Of a stretch of 64,000 nucleotides of DNA, positions 9,831 to 19,468 are shown piece by piece; position 1 is the stretch's first letter; each line of letters starts with the position of its first letter. The DNA comes from Elmis aenea. Its lineage: Eukaryota > Arthropoda > Insecta > Coleoptera > Elmidae. Both the position numbers and the translations under genes were made by a program. Location of the stretch: positions 11,821,222 to 11,885,221 of the forward strand of contig OX393583.1 of assembly GCA_947652605.1 (NCBI GenBank). Direction: 5' to 3'. The notes under the pieces were generated by a model. It was not told the DNA's origin. It was given only the letters and a program-made list of their open reading frames with translations, and ran no database searches.

Positions 9831-10890
9831 AATTATAGATCTACAAAAAGCATTCAATAAAGCGTCTAGACGAAAAGTTTGGGAGATCCCTAAGGAAATA
9901 AAGGTAGACAATAAACTAAGAAGAAATATTAGGTGCTTGTATAAGAAGACAATAAATTATGTGGTAACTAAAAATATGAAATCAGATTCTTTCAATACAG
10001 AAGATGGATTAAGACGAGGAGGAGGAATGAGTCCAATACTGTTTACGATATTTATGGACAATATAATTAAGAAATGCAAACAAAATGTTAAACGTTTATT
10101 CGTAGGAAACAAAAATTTACAGCAGGTCGAAATAACAGAGTGTGCGTTTGCAGACGATGTAGTCATTATGGCAAAGAATGAAAGGGATCTAAAAACTAAT
10201 ATAGAAATTTGGAAAGAAGTATTAGAAGAAAATGGAATGGAAATAAATCACAAGAAAACAAAAGTGATGACGACAAACGAAGAAAACGAGAATATAAACA
10301 TAGAAATTGAAGGAGAAAAATAGACACTTCACAAAATTTCGACTACCTAGGAATAATAGTTAAAAATACAGGACAACAAGAATTGGAAATTAACAAGAGG
10401 ATAGAAAAGACAATAAAAACCTACTGCGCTATTGCCCAAACCTTCATTAATCAAAAAGAAGTCTCAAAAAAGACAAAAATGAGTGTATACCGTACAATAC
10501 ACAGACCGATCTTGACATTTGGGTGCGAGTCATGGACATTAACATCGAGCCAAAAAAATAAAATCCAAGCGGCTGAAATGAAATTTTTAAGAGGAGTAAG
10601 AGGCATAACAAGAAAAGACAAAATAAGAAACGAACAGATTAGAAATGAACTAGAAGTAGAATCTATCTTAGAATTCATAGAAACTAGACAACTGAGCAGG
10701 TGGGGGCATCTACACAGGATGGACACAAAGAGTGTGTGGGAAGCAAGAATACAAACAAGGGGGAAAAGAAGAAGACCGAGAGAAACATGGGAAAAGGCAG
10801 TAGCAAAAACCTTGGAGAAGAAGGGAAAATCATGGTGCGAAGCGAAAGATGGCACAGAACAAAAAACAATGGAGCAAATTCATGTCTAAT
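9831..10890 (+). pseudogene. RTE-like LINE 'E', RT core and C-terminus
   Basis: Continues LINE E with IIDLQKAFNKASRRKVWEIP (motif A), RRGGGMSPILFTIFMD, and the catalytic CAFADDVVIMAK. A frameshift near 10322 separates the C-terminal frame 10383-10889, with PILTFGCESWTLT, FLRGVRGITRKDKIRNEQIR and LSRWGHLHRMD, the tail of RTE-like ORF2. The catalytic Asp pair is present. The 3' end is about 10895, next to a hAT remnant. The segments 9864-9871 and 9917-9919 are the uninterrupted counterparts of two insertion targets in LINE F. Confidence 0.85.
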
Positions 10891-11194
10891 ACATAGACGT
10901 GCACACATCCCTAGTTTCGGTTCACGATAATCAGTCCGATTCACTATGTACGTTGCTAAGAAAATTGTTTGGGTAGCAATATCTTTAAGTCGTAATTTTT
11001 AACAAGGATATCAGCAAGAATGTGTATAATTTGTATTCTGTAAAAAACCTGGTAACAAGAATTGCTAAAGTTTTGTTTAGCAATTCTTGTTAAATAAAAT
11101 CGTTAACAACTGTCAACTTTGAAAGAATTTCGTAACCTCGAAATTTGTTTCTTCTTCTGTCATTCCGTAAAAGTCATTGCTGTCATTTTGAAAA

Positions 11195-11407
11195 ATGGAT
11201 AAAGAACAAACAAAAAACGTGGAAACGGACAAATCAAGTGTAAATGATAATTACATTGCTAATAATACCATAATGATAACGGGAAAATGTCATGCTCTTA
11301 AAACTAAGGAATTAGATGAAAAGTGGGATATCCTAGCGAATAACCTGAGTAACATTAAAAATGGGTCCCGTAAAGACAAAGAGCAGTGGAAAAGGGTAGT
11401 ACAATAA
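11195..11407 (+). CDS. Myb/SANT-like protein of the Harbinger element (short)
   Basis: A 70-residue frame starting at ATG in an AAAATGG context. Residues about 41-70 read KWDILANNLSNIKNGSRKDK then QWKR. This matches the helical W-x-x-L-A-N-x-L-N pattern and the G-x-x-K-x-x-x-Q-W-K-K pattern of the Myb/SANT-like DNA-binding protein that accompanies PIF/Harbinger transposases and helps them enter the nucleus and bind DNA. It stops soon after the third helix begins, so the protein is truncated. The opposite-strand transposase fragment nearby supports the call. Confidence 0.7.
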   Translation: MDKEQTKNVETDKSSVNDNYIANNTIMITGKCHALKTKELDEKWDILANNLSNIKNGSRKDKEQWKRVVQ

Positions 11408-11705
11408 AATACATTTCATGTATTCATGTAACGTCCCATTTTTTGCTATTTAAAAAATGTTTATTTCGATTTTTACTGAATGAAAATCCAAAATTCGCAA
11501 AAAAGCAAGGCAAAACAAACTAAAATTGGAGGATATCACAACACTGACTTAAACGACTTAAAAAACCGATTAACGAAACTCATGGGTTGTGATGAATCCC
11601 GACTCTATAACTAACAGCAGAGCTGACTACCGATGAAGTAATTAATATAAGGAAAATTAAATTTTTCTAAAAATCTAGAAGGATTAAATTTAAACATTAC
11701 ACAAA

Positions 11706-11933
11706 TTAAAACCAAACAATCTTTATTTTACTCCTGTTTAGTGTGTCAACTTTATTTACAGAAAATTTAACGTATGTTGGTAGAAAATGGATCGAAAATA
11801 TATTAGATATTTTGTTAATAATTCTACTAATTGATAGCTGGCTCATTGGATATTTTAAATTTTGCCCTACGATTGTTTGGTAGGAACCATGGTCATAAAA
11901 ACTTAGACAAACTAATACCTTAAATATATACAT
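11706..11933 (-). pseudogene. HARBI1-like transposase fragment
   Basis: The 75-codon minus-strand frame contains FYDHGSYQTIVGQNLKYPMS followed by QLSISRIINKISNIF. It matches the region just before the DDE nuclease of HARBI1-type transposases, where the usual pattern is a-T-G-S-Y-Q-x-x-V-G then S-x-S-Q-x-S-V-S-R. The catalytic DDE residues downstream are not visible, because the sequence from 11700 down to 11410 has no continuing frame. A dead remnant in a deleted element. Confidence 0.75.
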
Positions 11934-12651
11934 ATTTCATAAATGCAATAACAAAAAATTTGAGATGATTTACTTGCAAATGATCTGGAATAGAAGTTAT
12001 CCGTTCAGGTTCTTCTATATCAAGATGTAACTCATTTATTAAATTTAGAACTAAACAATTCGGCATTCTATATAATTTTACAAAACTAGCGTTAAAATTT
12101 CGAAAAGGTTGCTGGCGTCTCTTAATTGCCTAAACTCTAATCTGAGACGTTCAATATAATTTAATTTAAATATTTTGGGTAATTAAAATATAAATTATTG
12201 TTAATTTACCGAGCTACAGCATTTTGATATTCGTTTATGAAGTTTATATGAAAATCGAAACCTATCGGATCCATTTCCTTTTTACTTGCTAATCTTAGCA
12301 ACCACAAAATCGTACACTATAAGTTAAAGATAATTATAAGCAATTATTGCCTTTTTGACATTTAGGATTGTTACAAAAACAGCTCCTGAATGCAAAATTT
12401 TAGAGATCTTGCTAAGTAACCATAAACTTTGCCAAGCAAGCAAGAATCTTAACAAGCAATCTTGACAAGATACTTGGTGAATGTGAAAGTAGAAATTTGT
12501 TGTTGCTTAGCAAGAAATGTTTCCTTAACAAGTACGGTTCTTGCTTAATTCCTAGCAATGTACATAGTGAATCGGGCTGAATGAAAATTTTATGGGTTGG
12601 AACGTAAAAAACGAAAACGAAATATTTTTCGTTTTCAGTCCCTGACGTGCA

Positions 12652-12976
12652 GTTTTACCTAAAATTCAACATGCAAGCAATGATTTACATAAGCGAGTTG
12701 CAGGTACTTGATATACGTACAGCTGGGGCGGTGTGTGGTGTGTATTGTGCGGTAACTGTGGGATAATACGCGCGTATCAGCTTACGAAACGAACCAATAT
12801 AACGGGCAATGAATTAAGGCATTAAATTTCGGTAGCGCAATACATAATACAAGTGCAATTGCAATTTATATTGAGCAGGGTCACGTCAGAGCGTTGCACC
12901 AGACACTTAAGCCTTCAATTGTTTTGTTGTTTAAAAAACAAACAAATAATACTCTAATTCATCTATTTTCGCAGTT
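12652..12976. other. Non-coding sequence
   Basis: No ORF or repeat termini recognised. Composition is more balanced than the neighbours (GGGGCGGTGTGTGGTGTG near 12725). Confidence 0.4.
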
Positions 12977-13240
12977 TTAATTTTTAACTGCGTCAGGTTC
13001 ATGGACACATTTGGTTGACCGTAATTCTATATTAACAAATGACATATTGTGCTGCGCTCGTAATAATGCACTCCCAAGAGGGATATATCTGTACAGGTCG
13101 TACCATTCGCTTTCTATTATAATGTCAGACGCAAACGTTACTTCGCGGGAATTCTTACACGGGAAAAACAATTTTCTATAACTCTCATTTATCGAGAAAC
13201 ATTTATTATTTTTGAGAAAATTCAGTTTGAGGAAACGCAT
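12977..13240 (-). CDS. Unassigned 87-residue ORF
   Basis: Minus-strand open frame starting MRFLKLNFLKNNKCFSINES and containing WYDLYRYIPLGSALLRAQHN, with a basic, hydrophobic N-terminus and no obvious motif. I do not recognise it. It lies 39 bases downstream of the stop of another unassigned minus-strand ORF (13280-13465) in the same relatively GC- and CpG-rich block. It is not in a palindrome arm and has no visible TIRs. It could be an unrecognised transposon gene, an exon, or chance. Confidence 0.2.
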   Translation of the reverse strand: MRFLKLNFLKNNKCFSINESYRKLFFPCKNSREVTFASDIIIESEWYDLYRYIPLGSALLRAQHNMSFVNIELRSTKCVHEPDAVKN

Positions 13241-13279
13241 AAATTCATTTATTTCTTAAAATATTTCCAACTTTAATTC

Positions 13280-13465
13280 TCAACTGACTCTTAGTAAGCC
13301 TTCATAAAAATCCTTTAACACTTTCGCTGCGACGGTCCAATCCGCTACAACGTCCACGCCGAACGAGACGCTCTCTCCGCTAGAACACGCTGTTGAACGA
13401 AACGCCGTCTCCGCTAAAACATCCCCACTGAGCGATACGACGCGCCGGTGTGCCCACTCTCCCAT
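13280..13465 (-). CDS. Unassigned 61-residue ORF with strong Kozak start
   Basis: The start sits in GCCGCCATGGGAGAG, an excellent eukaryotic initiation context. The protein begins MGEWAHRRVVSLSGDVLAET and has no motif I recognise. The DNA is CpG-rich relative to the window and contains a roughly 30-base imperfect tandem unit (TAGCGGAGACGGCGTTTCGTT, TAGCGGAGAGAGCGTCTCGTT and TAGCGGATTGG on the minus strand), so part of the ORF may simply reflect the repeat. It is the best candidate here for non-transposon coding sequence, but weak. Confidence 0.22.
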   Translation of the reverse strand: MGEWAHRRVVSLSGDVLAETAFRSTACSSGESVSFGVDVVADWTVAAKVLKDFYEGLLRVS

Positions 13466-13558
13466 GGCGGCCGAAATATATTTTTAGGGAATAATTAAAC
13501 AGAGCGCAAAAATCGTTTTTTTTTTAATAGAACTGGATTGCAAACTAAATATCTAAAG

Positions 13559-14736
13559 CAGAGCTTTCCAAACTGCGTGTCGCGACACGTTAGTGTGTCG
13601 GCTGCAGTGTGAAGATGTGTCGCGCGATTTTTAAATTTTTAACTTTGTTTACTGGTTGGTTCAACAAAAGGTTTTACAGTTTTAACAAAGAAAGAGAATG
13701 CAAATATAATTAATTACTCATTGCTTTTTACATCGCGAAGCACTAGTCGCGCAAACCATTGGTAATCAATTAAGAAGGGTTATGGATAAAGTGTTTCAAA
13801 TGGTTGATTACGTTAAAAGTAGACCTCTTAAATCAAGAGTATTTGCTCACATTATTATGAAGAAATGGGAGAAAAAATTAAAAAGCTTATACTACACACA
13901 GAAGTTCGTTGGCTTATAAGAGGTTGAGTGCTTTTTTGTTTATACGTAGTGACTGAAATGTTGCTTAAACTTTTTGAAGAAAATCAGCAAAATGCGATCT
14001 AATTCAAAACAAACTATGGTGCACAAAATTGGCATATCTTGCTGACATATTTTAACACGAATAAAATAATTACCATTATGCGAGGAAAAGAAGAAAATAT
14101 CTTAAGAGCAGTACATAAAATGTGTGCTATGAGAGACAAAATAGCAATTTGGAAAAAAAAAATTTGAAATGTTTTCCAAAACTGCTGACCATGAGCTAAA
14201 ATGTGATATCAGCTCGGCCATTCTTAACCATTTAACATTGCTCGCAGAGAAAGTTCATCACTACTTCCCAAACGTTGAAATCCAAGACTATGATTGGACC
14301 AGAAATTCTTTTTTTTTTCAACTGCAACGATTAACTAGTCACTTATTTAAGAACAAGAATTAGCTAAAATAAAAAATTATCGAAGTCTGTTAATGGTGTA
14401 TGAAGAGGGTGACAAATTTTGGATTCGCGTTTTCAACGATGACAAACTTGAAGACATTGAAACGTGGAAGCTTAAAAATGCTTGATGACGAATTGCGAGT
14501 GTCTTTATCTAATAATCAACCAAATATTCAAAAGCTGTGTTCATCCCATCAAGCTCATACATCTCATAAAAATGGTCAGTAGTTATTGGCGCTATTCAAT
14601 TTGTAACAATTTATTGTCCGTATCTCTTATAAGGGATAGTTTAACCTCTGGTTTGCTAGTAGGCTGAATTACTGTATCGCGAAATTATGTTTGTCTAAAG
14701 AGTGCGTCACCAATATGAAAAGTTTGGAAAGCTCTG
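13559..14736. mobile_element. hAT element (FAM200/ZBED5-like)
   Basis: Starts CAGAGCTTTCCAAACTG and ends AGTTTGGAAAGCTCTG, flanked by a perfect 8-base duplication ATCTAAAG (13551-13558 and 14737-14744). It carries a degenerate transposase matching the FAM200/ZBED5 group. At 1178 bases it is shortened relative to an autonomous element. Confidence 0.9.
13695..14640 (+). pseudogene. hAT transposase fossil, FAM200/ZBED5-like
   Basis: Scattered frames in the right order match this hAT group: the stretch with QTIGNQLRRVMDKV and VDYVKSRPLKSRVF, then KKLILHTEVRWLIRG (about 13878-13925), then FSKTADHELKCDISSAILNH and a YFPNVEIQDYDWTRNSF segment (14169-14300), and finally FSTMTNLKTLKRGSLKMLDD with NNQPNIQKLCSSHQAHTSH (14420-14565), the C-terminal dimerisation region. 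At least four frameshifts or stops. The BED zinc finger and first catalytic residue are absent. Confidence 0.8.
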
Positions 14737-14744
14737 ATCTAAAG

Positions 14745-15110
14745 GGTTGTTGTTTACGATAAATAATAGAGAGTCTAAAAATTCCGCCATGTTCTGTGAA
14801 TCCCACAGTTACATTTTGCTGTATTATGTTTCAAATACGTTTGCCGATGTACAGAAGTTTTGAGCACTAAAAACGTTTATTTACGAAAGTAAAGTGATAT
14901 ATTGTGGTGTACAATTCCTGTTTTTTTTTTATTATATTAAAATAATAAGCAAAATTAAGCCCTTTTTTTAAATTTTGATAATTCGTGTAAACAATCCATG
15001 ATCGTTAATATTTCGGTGACTAATGATTTTTAAAACTTTGCTAGATTTGCTTTAAAAACCACTCGTTTCGCAGAAACAAAGTGCTTTGGGTTTAATTTAT
15101 GGTTTGCATT
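14745..15110. other. AT-rich spacer
   Basis: No gene seen. From about 15115 the sequence GGGGGTGGGCGATATCG and repeated GATATCGA units look like the end of an unassigned DNA element into which the mariner inserted; similar TATCGATA units follow the mariner at 15855-15870. Confidence 0.4.
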
Positions 15111-15167
15111 TTATCCCTAGGTGTGGGAATAGGGGGTGGGCGATATCGAAATTCCGATATCGATATA

Positions 15168-15853
15168 CGAGGTCTGTCTATAAAGTAACGGGACTGGCTT
15201 TGTAGCTCCATTTGAACACAACAAGAGTCAAATGACAGCCCACCGATGGTGACCTTGGACGTGCTGATCCTACAGAGCAAACCTCAGCACTATCGGACCC
15301 TCAGAGTTTCACCAGTTGTGGTTAAGTGTGCTTGCATTTCACCTTACTTGCTGTTAAAATGTTGATTTCTAAAATTGAGCAGCGTACGAATTTGAAATTT
15401 TTGGTGAAATTAAACAAAAGATAGAGAAAGAATTTAAAAAAACGCCCAGAACAGGCAAAATGGTTTCATTCTGCATCAAGACAATACTCCTTCGCACACA
15501 GCGCTCTCCGTAAGGCAGTTTTTGGTTGAAAAGCGGTTTGCAACACTGGAAAATACTCCCTATTTTCCTGATTTAGCACCCTGTGACTTCTTCCTTTTTC
15601 CAAAAATAAAATCTGTGCTAAAAGAAACCCGTTTTGAGTCATTGGAGGGTGTTAAGAAGAAAAACGTCACAGCTATTAAAACAGCTATCAGAAAACAAAT
15701 AGCAACACGCCTTCGACCAGTGGAAAATAAGAACGGCTCGATGTGTGAGTGCCAATGGGGACTACATTGAAGAAGACAAACCATAGAGTTTCCGTAAATT
15801 GTAAATAAATATTATTTTTTGAACCAATCCTGTTATTTTATTGACAGACCTCG
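15168..15853 (+). mobile_element. mariner element, internally deleted
   Basis: Both ends are CGAGGTCTGTC-type inverted repeats (right end TTGACAGACCTCG) next to TA (15166-15167 and 15854-15855), the mariner target. At 686 bases it is about half the usual 1.3 kb. The transposase keeps its first residues and its last third only. Confidence 0.9.
15358..15775 (+). pseudogene. mariner transposase, deletion derivative
   Basis: The N-terminal start (IEQRTNLKFLVKL, about 15376-15414) is followed within a few dozen bases by the catalytic C-terminal part: LHQDNTPSHTALSVRQFLVE then LENTPYFPDLAPCDFFLFPK. Between the QDN Asp and the PCD Asp lie exactly 34 residues, so this is the D34D signature. The tail (ANGDYIEEDKP in a shifted frame near 15755) is also present. 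The helix-turn-helix and the first catalytic Asp are deleted, so it cannot act. Confidence 0.85.
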
Positions 15854-16042
15854 TATATCGATATATCGAAATGTAGCTATAAAAGGGGCAGGAAGCTAAA
15901 AATGTTAGTAAAAAAGGAAAAAAGAGAATAAATGTACGGAGTTTCGCGAAGGGCGACTATAGGCGCCCATCTTAGCGAAAGAGTTGAGAATGGAAAAAAG
16001 GGAAATTTTAAAGATGAATAGAATAATTTGATGTTTGCGGTA

Positions 16043-16222
16043 AGCCATTCATATCTGGAACATTCAAATATGGAATGTTCAAGTCTGGAAAATGCACGGA
16101 TAGAATCATTCAAATCTCGAATCGTTCAACGCTGGAATCACTCAACGCGGGAATCATGCAACGATGGAACCACGCAACAAGGGAATCGTTCATCGCTGGA
16201 AAGCTCAAATCTGGAATCCAAA
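16043..16222. repeat. Minisatellite, about 11 units of 15-17 bases
   Basis: Degenerate tandem unit close to CGCTGGAATCATTCAA, repeated about eleven times (for example ATCTCGAATCGTTCAA, CGCTGGAATCACTCAA, CGCGGGAATCATGCAA). The period is not a multiple of three, so the ORFs across it are not meaningful. Confidence 0.8.
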
Positions 16223-16284
16223 AATTAAGAATTTTTGCTGCCCTCTATATCACAAACACACAGAACACAAAATCTACAGCAACT

Positions 16285-16430
16285 GCTGAAATCAGGGAAT
16301 TCATCCCGGGATTCCGGGTTACCGGGTTCCTGGGTTCCAGGTCCATTTTAATCTATTTCATATTTCCCGGGATATACTTTTTTCATGGATATTCCAGGGA
16401 ATTTTATTTCCGGTTACTTTGTGTTGGGAT
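16285..16430. repeat. GGGATTCCGGG-rich element end
   Basis: CATCCCGGGATTCCGGGTTA and related CCGGG/TTCC units, then TTTCCCGGGATATAC, resemble the subterminal repeats of a hAT-like element starting CAGGGAATTC (16294). The other terminus and a target duplication were not found. Confidence 0.35.
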
Positions 16431-16572
16431 ATTCTTGATATTAATATTATTATAACTTATCAGAATTTATTATAAATATCTTAAATAACGATAATTTATG
16501 GAAAAACTTTATTCTTATTTCAAAATCAGTTGTTTTCTAATACCACTAATGTAAATGACGCTTACCGCACAA

Positions 16573-16840
16573 CCTGCATGCATAGTAAGTGAGTCCTAGC
16601 GCACGGTAAGCAAAACGCACACTTGTCTAGAAAGATCGAATTAGCCGTACGTCAAACTGCCTGCATGCATAGTAAGTGAGTTATAAGTTATAACGCACGG
16701 TAAGCAAAACGCACACTTGTCTAGAAAGATCGAATTAGCCCTACGTCAAACACTGCCTGCATGCATAGTAAGTGAGTTATAACGCACGGTAAGCAAAACG
16801 AACACTTGTCTAGAAACGTCAAAGTGGGCTTACGTCAAAA
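16573..16840. repeat. Three tandem copies of an 87-96 base unit
   Basis: Units start CCTGCATGCATAGTAAGTGA at 16573, 16660 and 16756 and contain CGCACGGTAAGCAAAACGCA and CACTTGTCTAGAAA. The length difference comes from a duplicated TTATAAG-type insert in the second unit. No ORF. It is a short satellite-like array, not a CRISPR. Confidence 0.85.
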
Positions 16841-16935
16841 TTGACAAGACAACGTAATTGCATGTGTATATTAGCCAAAAAGCCGTTAAAATCGTAGTTA
16901 TTATGTGATCGTAGAAAAAGTATGCTTCATAACAC

Positions 16936-17042
16936 GAGTTGTAAAGCAATTACGCACTCGTGGAAATACGCACTTGCCACTACGCGGCTTCGTGCGCAAC
17001 TTTTCCACTAGTGCGTAATATGCTTCTTACAACTCTTGTTTA
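16936..17042. mobile_element. Palindromic MITE
   Basis: ACACGAGTTGTAAAGCAATT and TACGCACTCGTGGAAA are mirrored by TTTTCCACTAGTGCGTAATA and CTTACAACTCTTGTTT. The centre has CGCACTTGCCACTACGCGG. No target duplication identified. It directly precedes the second mariner. Confidence 0.65.
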
Positions 17043-17046
17043 ATTC

Positions 17047-17685
17047 GATGTTGTTTACTCTATGAGTACAAACTCAGCACCAAAGCTGCTGAGGCGGCGC
17101 GAAAACTATGTGCAGCGTTCGGAAATCATACTAAGTGATTAAACAGCACAGAAGTGGTTCAAGAAATTTTCTTCGGGAGATTTCAGCTTGACCGACAAAG
17201 CACGCTCTGGGAGACCGAAGATCGTTAACAACGACGATATTAAAGAAGTCGTGGAGGCAAATTCCAGCGCAGCGTACTTAGAGCTTGCAGAAAGGTTCAA
17301 TGTCAGTGATGAAACCATTCGTTTGCACCTTCACCAGATAGGAAAAACGTGGAAGTTAAGCAAATGGGTCCCACACGAATTGTCAAATGATAACAAATGC
17401 AGGCGTCTTGCCATTTTTTCGGCAAACTTATCACGCAATGAAAATAAATCTTTTCTTGATCGGTTGTTAACTTTCGACGAAAAGTTAATACTTACTCCAA
17501 TTCTAAGCGTTCCAATCGTTTATTGTCACCAACTGATCCGATACCACACACTCCAAAGACTTCCTTGCACCCAAAAAAGATTTAATTGTGTCGTTGGTGG
17601 ACAGCAGCCGGAATTGTCCATTACAAGTTTTTGGAAGCGGGTCAAACCATCAATGCTGTGTTCTACAGTCTACATCCCTCTGTTC
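17047..17685 (+). pseudogene. mariner transposase, N-terminal two-thirds
   Basis: In order: the helix-turn-helix region (AQKWFKKFSSGDFSLTDKAR, SGRPKIV), the second helix-turn-helix (YLELAERFNVSDETIRLHL), the diagnostic WVPHELS motif and the first catalytic Asp in LLTFDEK (about 17468-17488). After a frameshift come SPTDPIPHTPKTSLHPKK and WWTAAGIVHYKFLEAGQT. It ends where LINE G begins, before the second catalytic Asp. The usual Trp after TFDEK is Leu. This is a different mariner lineage from the one at 15168. No TIR was found on either side. Confidence 0.85.
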
Positions 17686-19030
17686 TTCTCAAAAATCTCA
17701 TTTCCTGTACCTGTACCTATTGTTTGTTTTTGTTTTTGAGTTAGTGTCCAAGTTTCTGAACTGTACGTGAGGATGGGTACGTACACTGCATTAAAAACTC
17801 GAGTCTTCGTTTCTTTTGATATTTCCTTCTTACTTATCAAACATTTATTAGTGGCGTAGTAAAATTTCGTCGCTGCCGCTATTCTGTTATTAAGATCTTC
17901 TTCCAATTTACCATTTTCTGCAATTATTGTCCTTAAATATTTAAAATTTGCTACCTGCTCTATCTTTTTTTGGTCTAGCATAATTGTAACTGGTTCATGG
18001 TTTTTCGCTATAACCATAACCTTTGTCTTTGTTATATTATTATTCATATTACATCTACTTAATGTATCTGTCTATACGTCTAGATTGAATTGCAAGTCTT
18101 TTTTGCTTTCATCTAATAACACCACATCATCTGCAAAGGTTAATTCTGTTAAGGATATTGGTTTTAGTTTATTCCAACCCCAGTAGGCTTTCTTTGTGTT
18201 TTGCTTTCATTCTTTAATTATTTTATCCATGAGAATTATAAAGAGCAGTGGACTTAATGTGCCTCCTTGTCTTACTTCAACTGTTGTTATAAATTCCTGG
18301 GAACTGCTGTTATATGGGTTCGCACATAATTTCTACTGTTCTTATATAAACTCTCGATGGCGTTTAATAATCCTTCTCGCACTCTACTTTGTTTCAATAT
18401 CTTCCAGATCTTTTCCCTTGGCACTCTATCGAAGGCTTTAGAAAGATCGATAAAGCACAAGTACACCATCTTTGAATGTTCCATTGCTTTTTCACTTAAC
18501 TGTCTTAACGTAAAAATTAGATCCTGCGTGCTTCTACCCGGTCTAAAGCCACATTGCGCCTCTTCCAAATTTCTTTTAAAATGTTTTCTTAATCTCTCCT
18601 CCAATATTCTTTCATATAATTTTTCTACTACACTAAGTAGAGATATGCCTCTATAGTTTTCGCAATTTTTGCTGTCGCCAGTCTTGAATATCGGTAATAT
18701 AACAGATACCTCCCAGTCCTTTGGAATATCTTTTTCCTGCCAAGCTTTATTTACTATTCTTAACAGCATTTTCTTACCCTCTACTCCCATGTACTTAATC
18801 ATTTCAGGTAAAACGCCATCATGCCCTGCTGCTTTTCCAATTTTTATTTTATGGATCGCTCTATCCAACTCATCCGGTTATTTCTTGTTCAATTGTTTCG
18901 TATTCCTCCTATCCTTGCTCTTCTTCCTCGTCATTCATTGTGTTATCACTTTCCAATAACTCCTTAAAATAATTTCCCCATCTTTCGATAATTTATTTTT
19001 CTGTGGTAATTATATCGATGAATAATAGTG
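17683..19030 (-). pseudogene. RTE-like LINE 'G' reverse transcriptase
   Basis: In coding order: TTEKLSKDGE-type linker (about 19010), an uninterrupted frame 18868-18287 with KIGKAAGHDGVLPEMIKYMG, PIFKTGDSKNCENYRGISLL, EAQCGFRPGRSTQDLIFTLR and motif A CFIDLSKAFDRVPREKIWKI. Then VRQGGTLSPLLF (about 18265), the catalytic TFADDVVLL (about 18135), and a C-terminal frame 18047-17670 with ANFKYLRTI and PILTYSSETWTLT. Truncated at both ends, lacking the endonuclease and the last part of the C-terminus. It abuts a truncated mariner at 17683. Confidence 0.85.
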
Positions 19031-19468
19031 CATTACTGGTTTCGAATAAATTTTTATATTTTACCATTAAAAACCGCACGAACTTTTTTGCTTACGTGAT
19101 ATGATATATTATCTGTAATTAAGTCACAAAATTAGAAGAAAAGTACTAACCAACTTTGTTAAAATCAAACATAAAAATTCAGAATCAAAACTTGATGCAA
19201 AGAAGTTGTTGCGAAATGTTTAAATGATCACCAATAAAAACTTGTAAGAGCCGATTTTGAAACAAATTTAACCAATTTGGAATAAACGGCCAAACTTAAG
19301 GAGCATGTTCCTTGAGTCAATTTAAGCAAAAAATGGCCGTTTGGTCATGCAACAACCTGTGTTGATTTTTTAAAGAATTCCATAGTTTACAAATTACAAC
19401 CGAACTTCTAAGGATAATTATAAAGCTCAATAAAAACAACATTTCTACATACAAAGTATTTTTATCTA
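19031..19468. other. Non-coding, possible element remnant
   Basis: AT-rich with no gene. The flank of the next foldback (20526-20570) ends in another CACCCTG terminus, so part of this stretch may be the left half of an older, decayed element. Confidence 0.35.

Larger units (their letters stand above)
10932..12579. mobile_element. PIF/Harbinger transposon
   Basis: TIRs begin CAGTCCGATTCACTATGTAC at the left and CAGCCCGATTCACTATGTAC (inverted) at the right, flanked by a 3-base duplication AAT (10929-10931 and 12580-12582). It carries the two-gene signature of the superfamily: a Myb/SANT-like protein (11195-11407, plus) and a HARBI1-like transposase fragment (11706-11933, minus). Both are too short to be functional. 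Short TIR-like stretches (TTGCTAAG and TAACAAG variants) recur near both ends. Confidence 0.85.
10904..12644. mobile_element. hAT family 1 terminal remnant, interrupted
   Basis: Left piece has TTTCGGTTCACGA (10915-10927). Right piece (about 12580-12644) has AAAACGAAAACGAAATATTTTT and ends TTTTCAGTCCCTG. Both align collinearly with an inverted end of the hAT family 1 elements at 26827-28013 and 52585-54028. A PIF/Harbinger element sits between them. ACGTGCA flanks both sides (10897-10903 and 12645-12651), suggesting a target duplication, although the left terminus itself is decayed. Confidence 0.6.

Noticed and set aside
10451..10944. Minus-strand ORFs of 134 and 86 codons
   Set aside because: Antisense shadows of the LINE E C-terminal frame.
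16043..16090. GAAnnTTC units resembling heat-shock elements
   Set aside because: Only the first two minisatellite units fit; later units have three bases between GAA and TTC, so this is a by-product of the repeat.
16573..16840. Regularly spaced repeats resembling a CRISPR array
   Set aside because: Units are contiguous tandem copies with no unique spacers between identical short repeats, in an animal-type genome.
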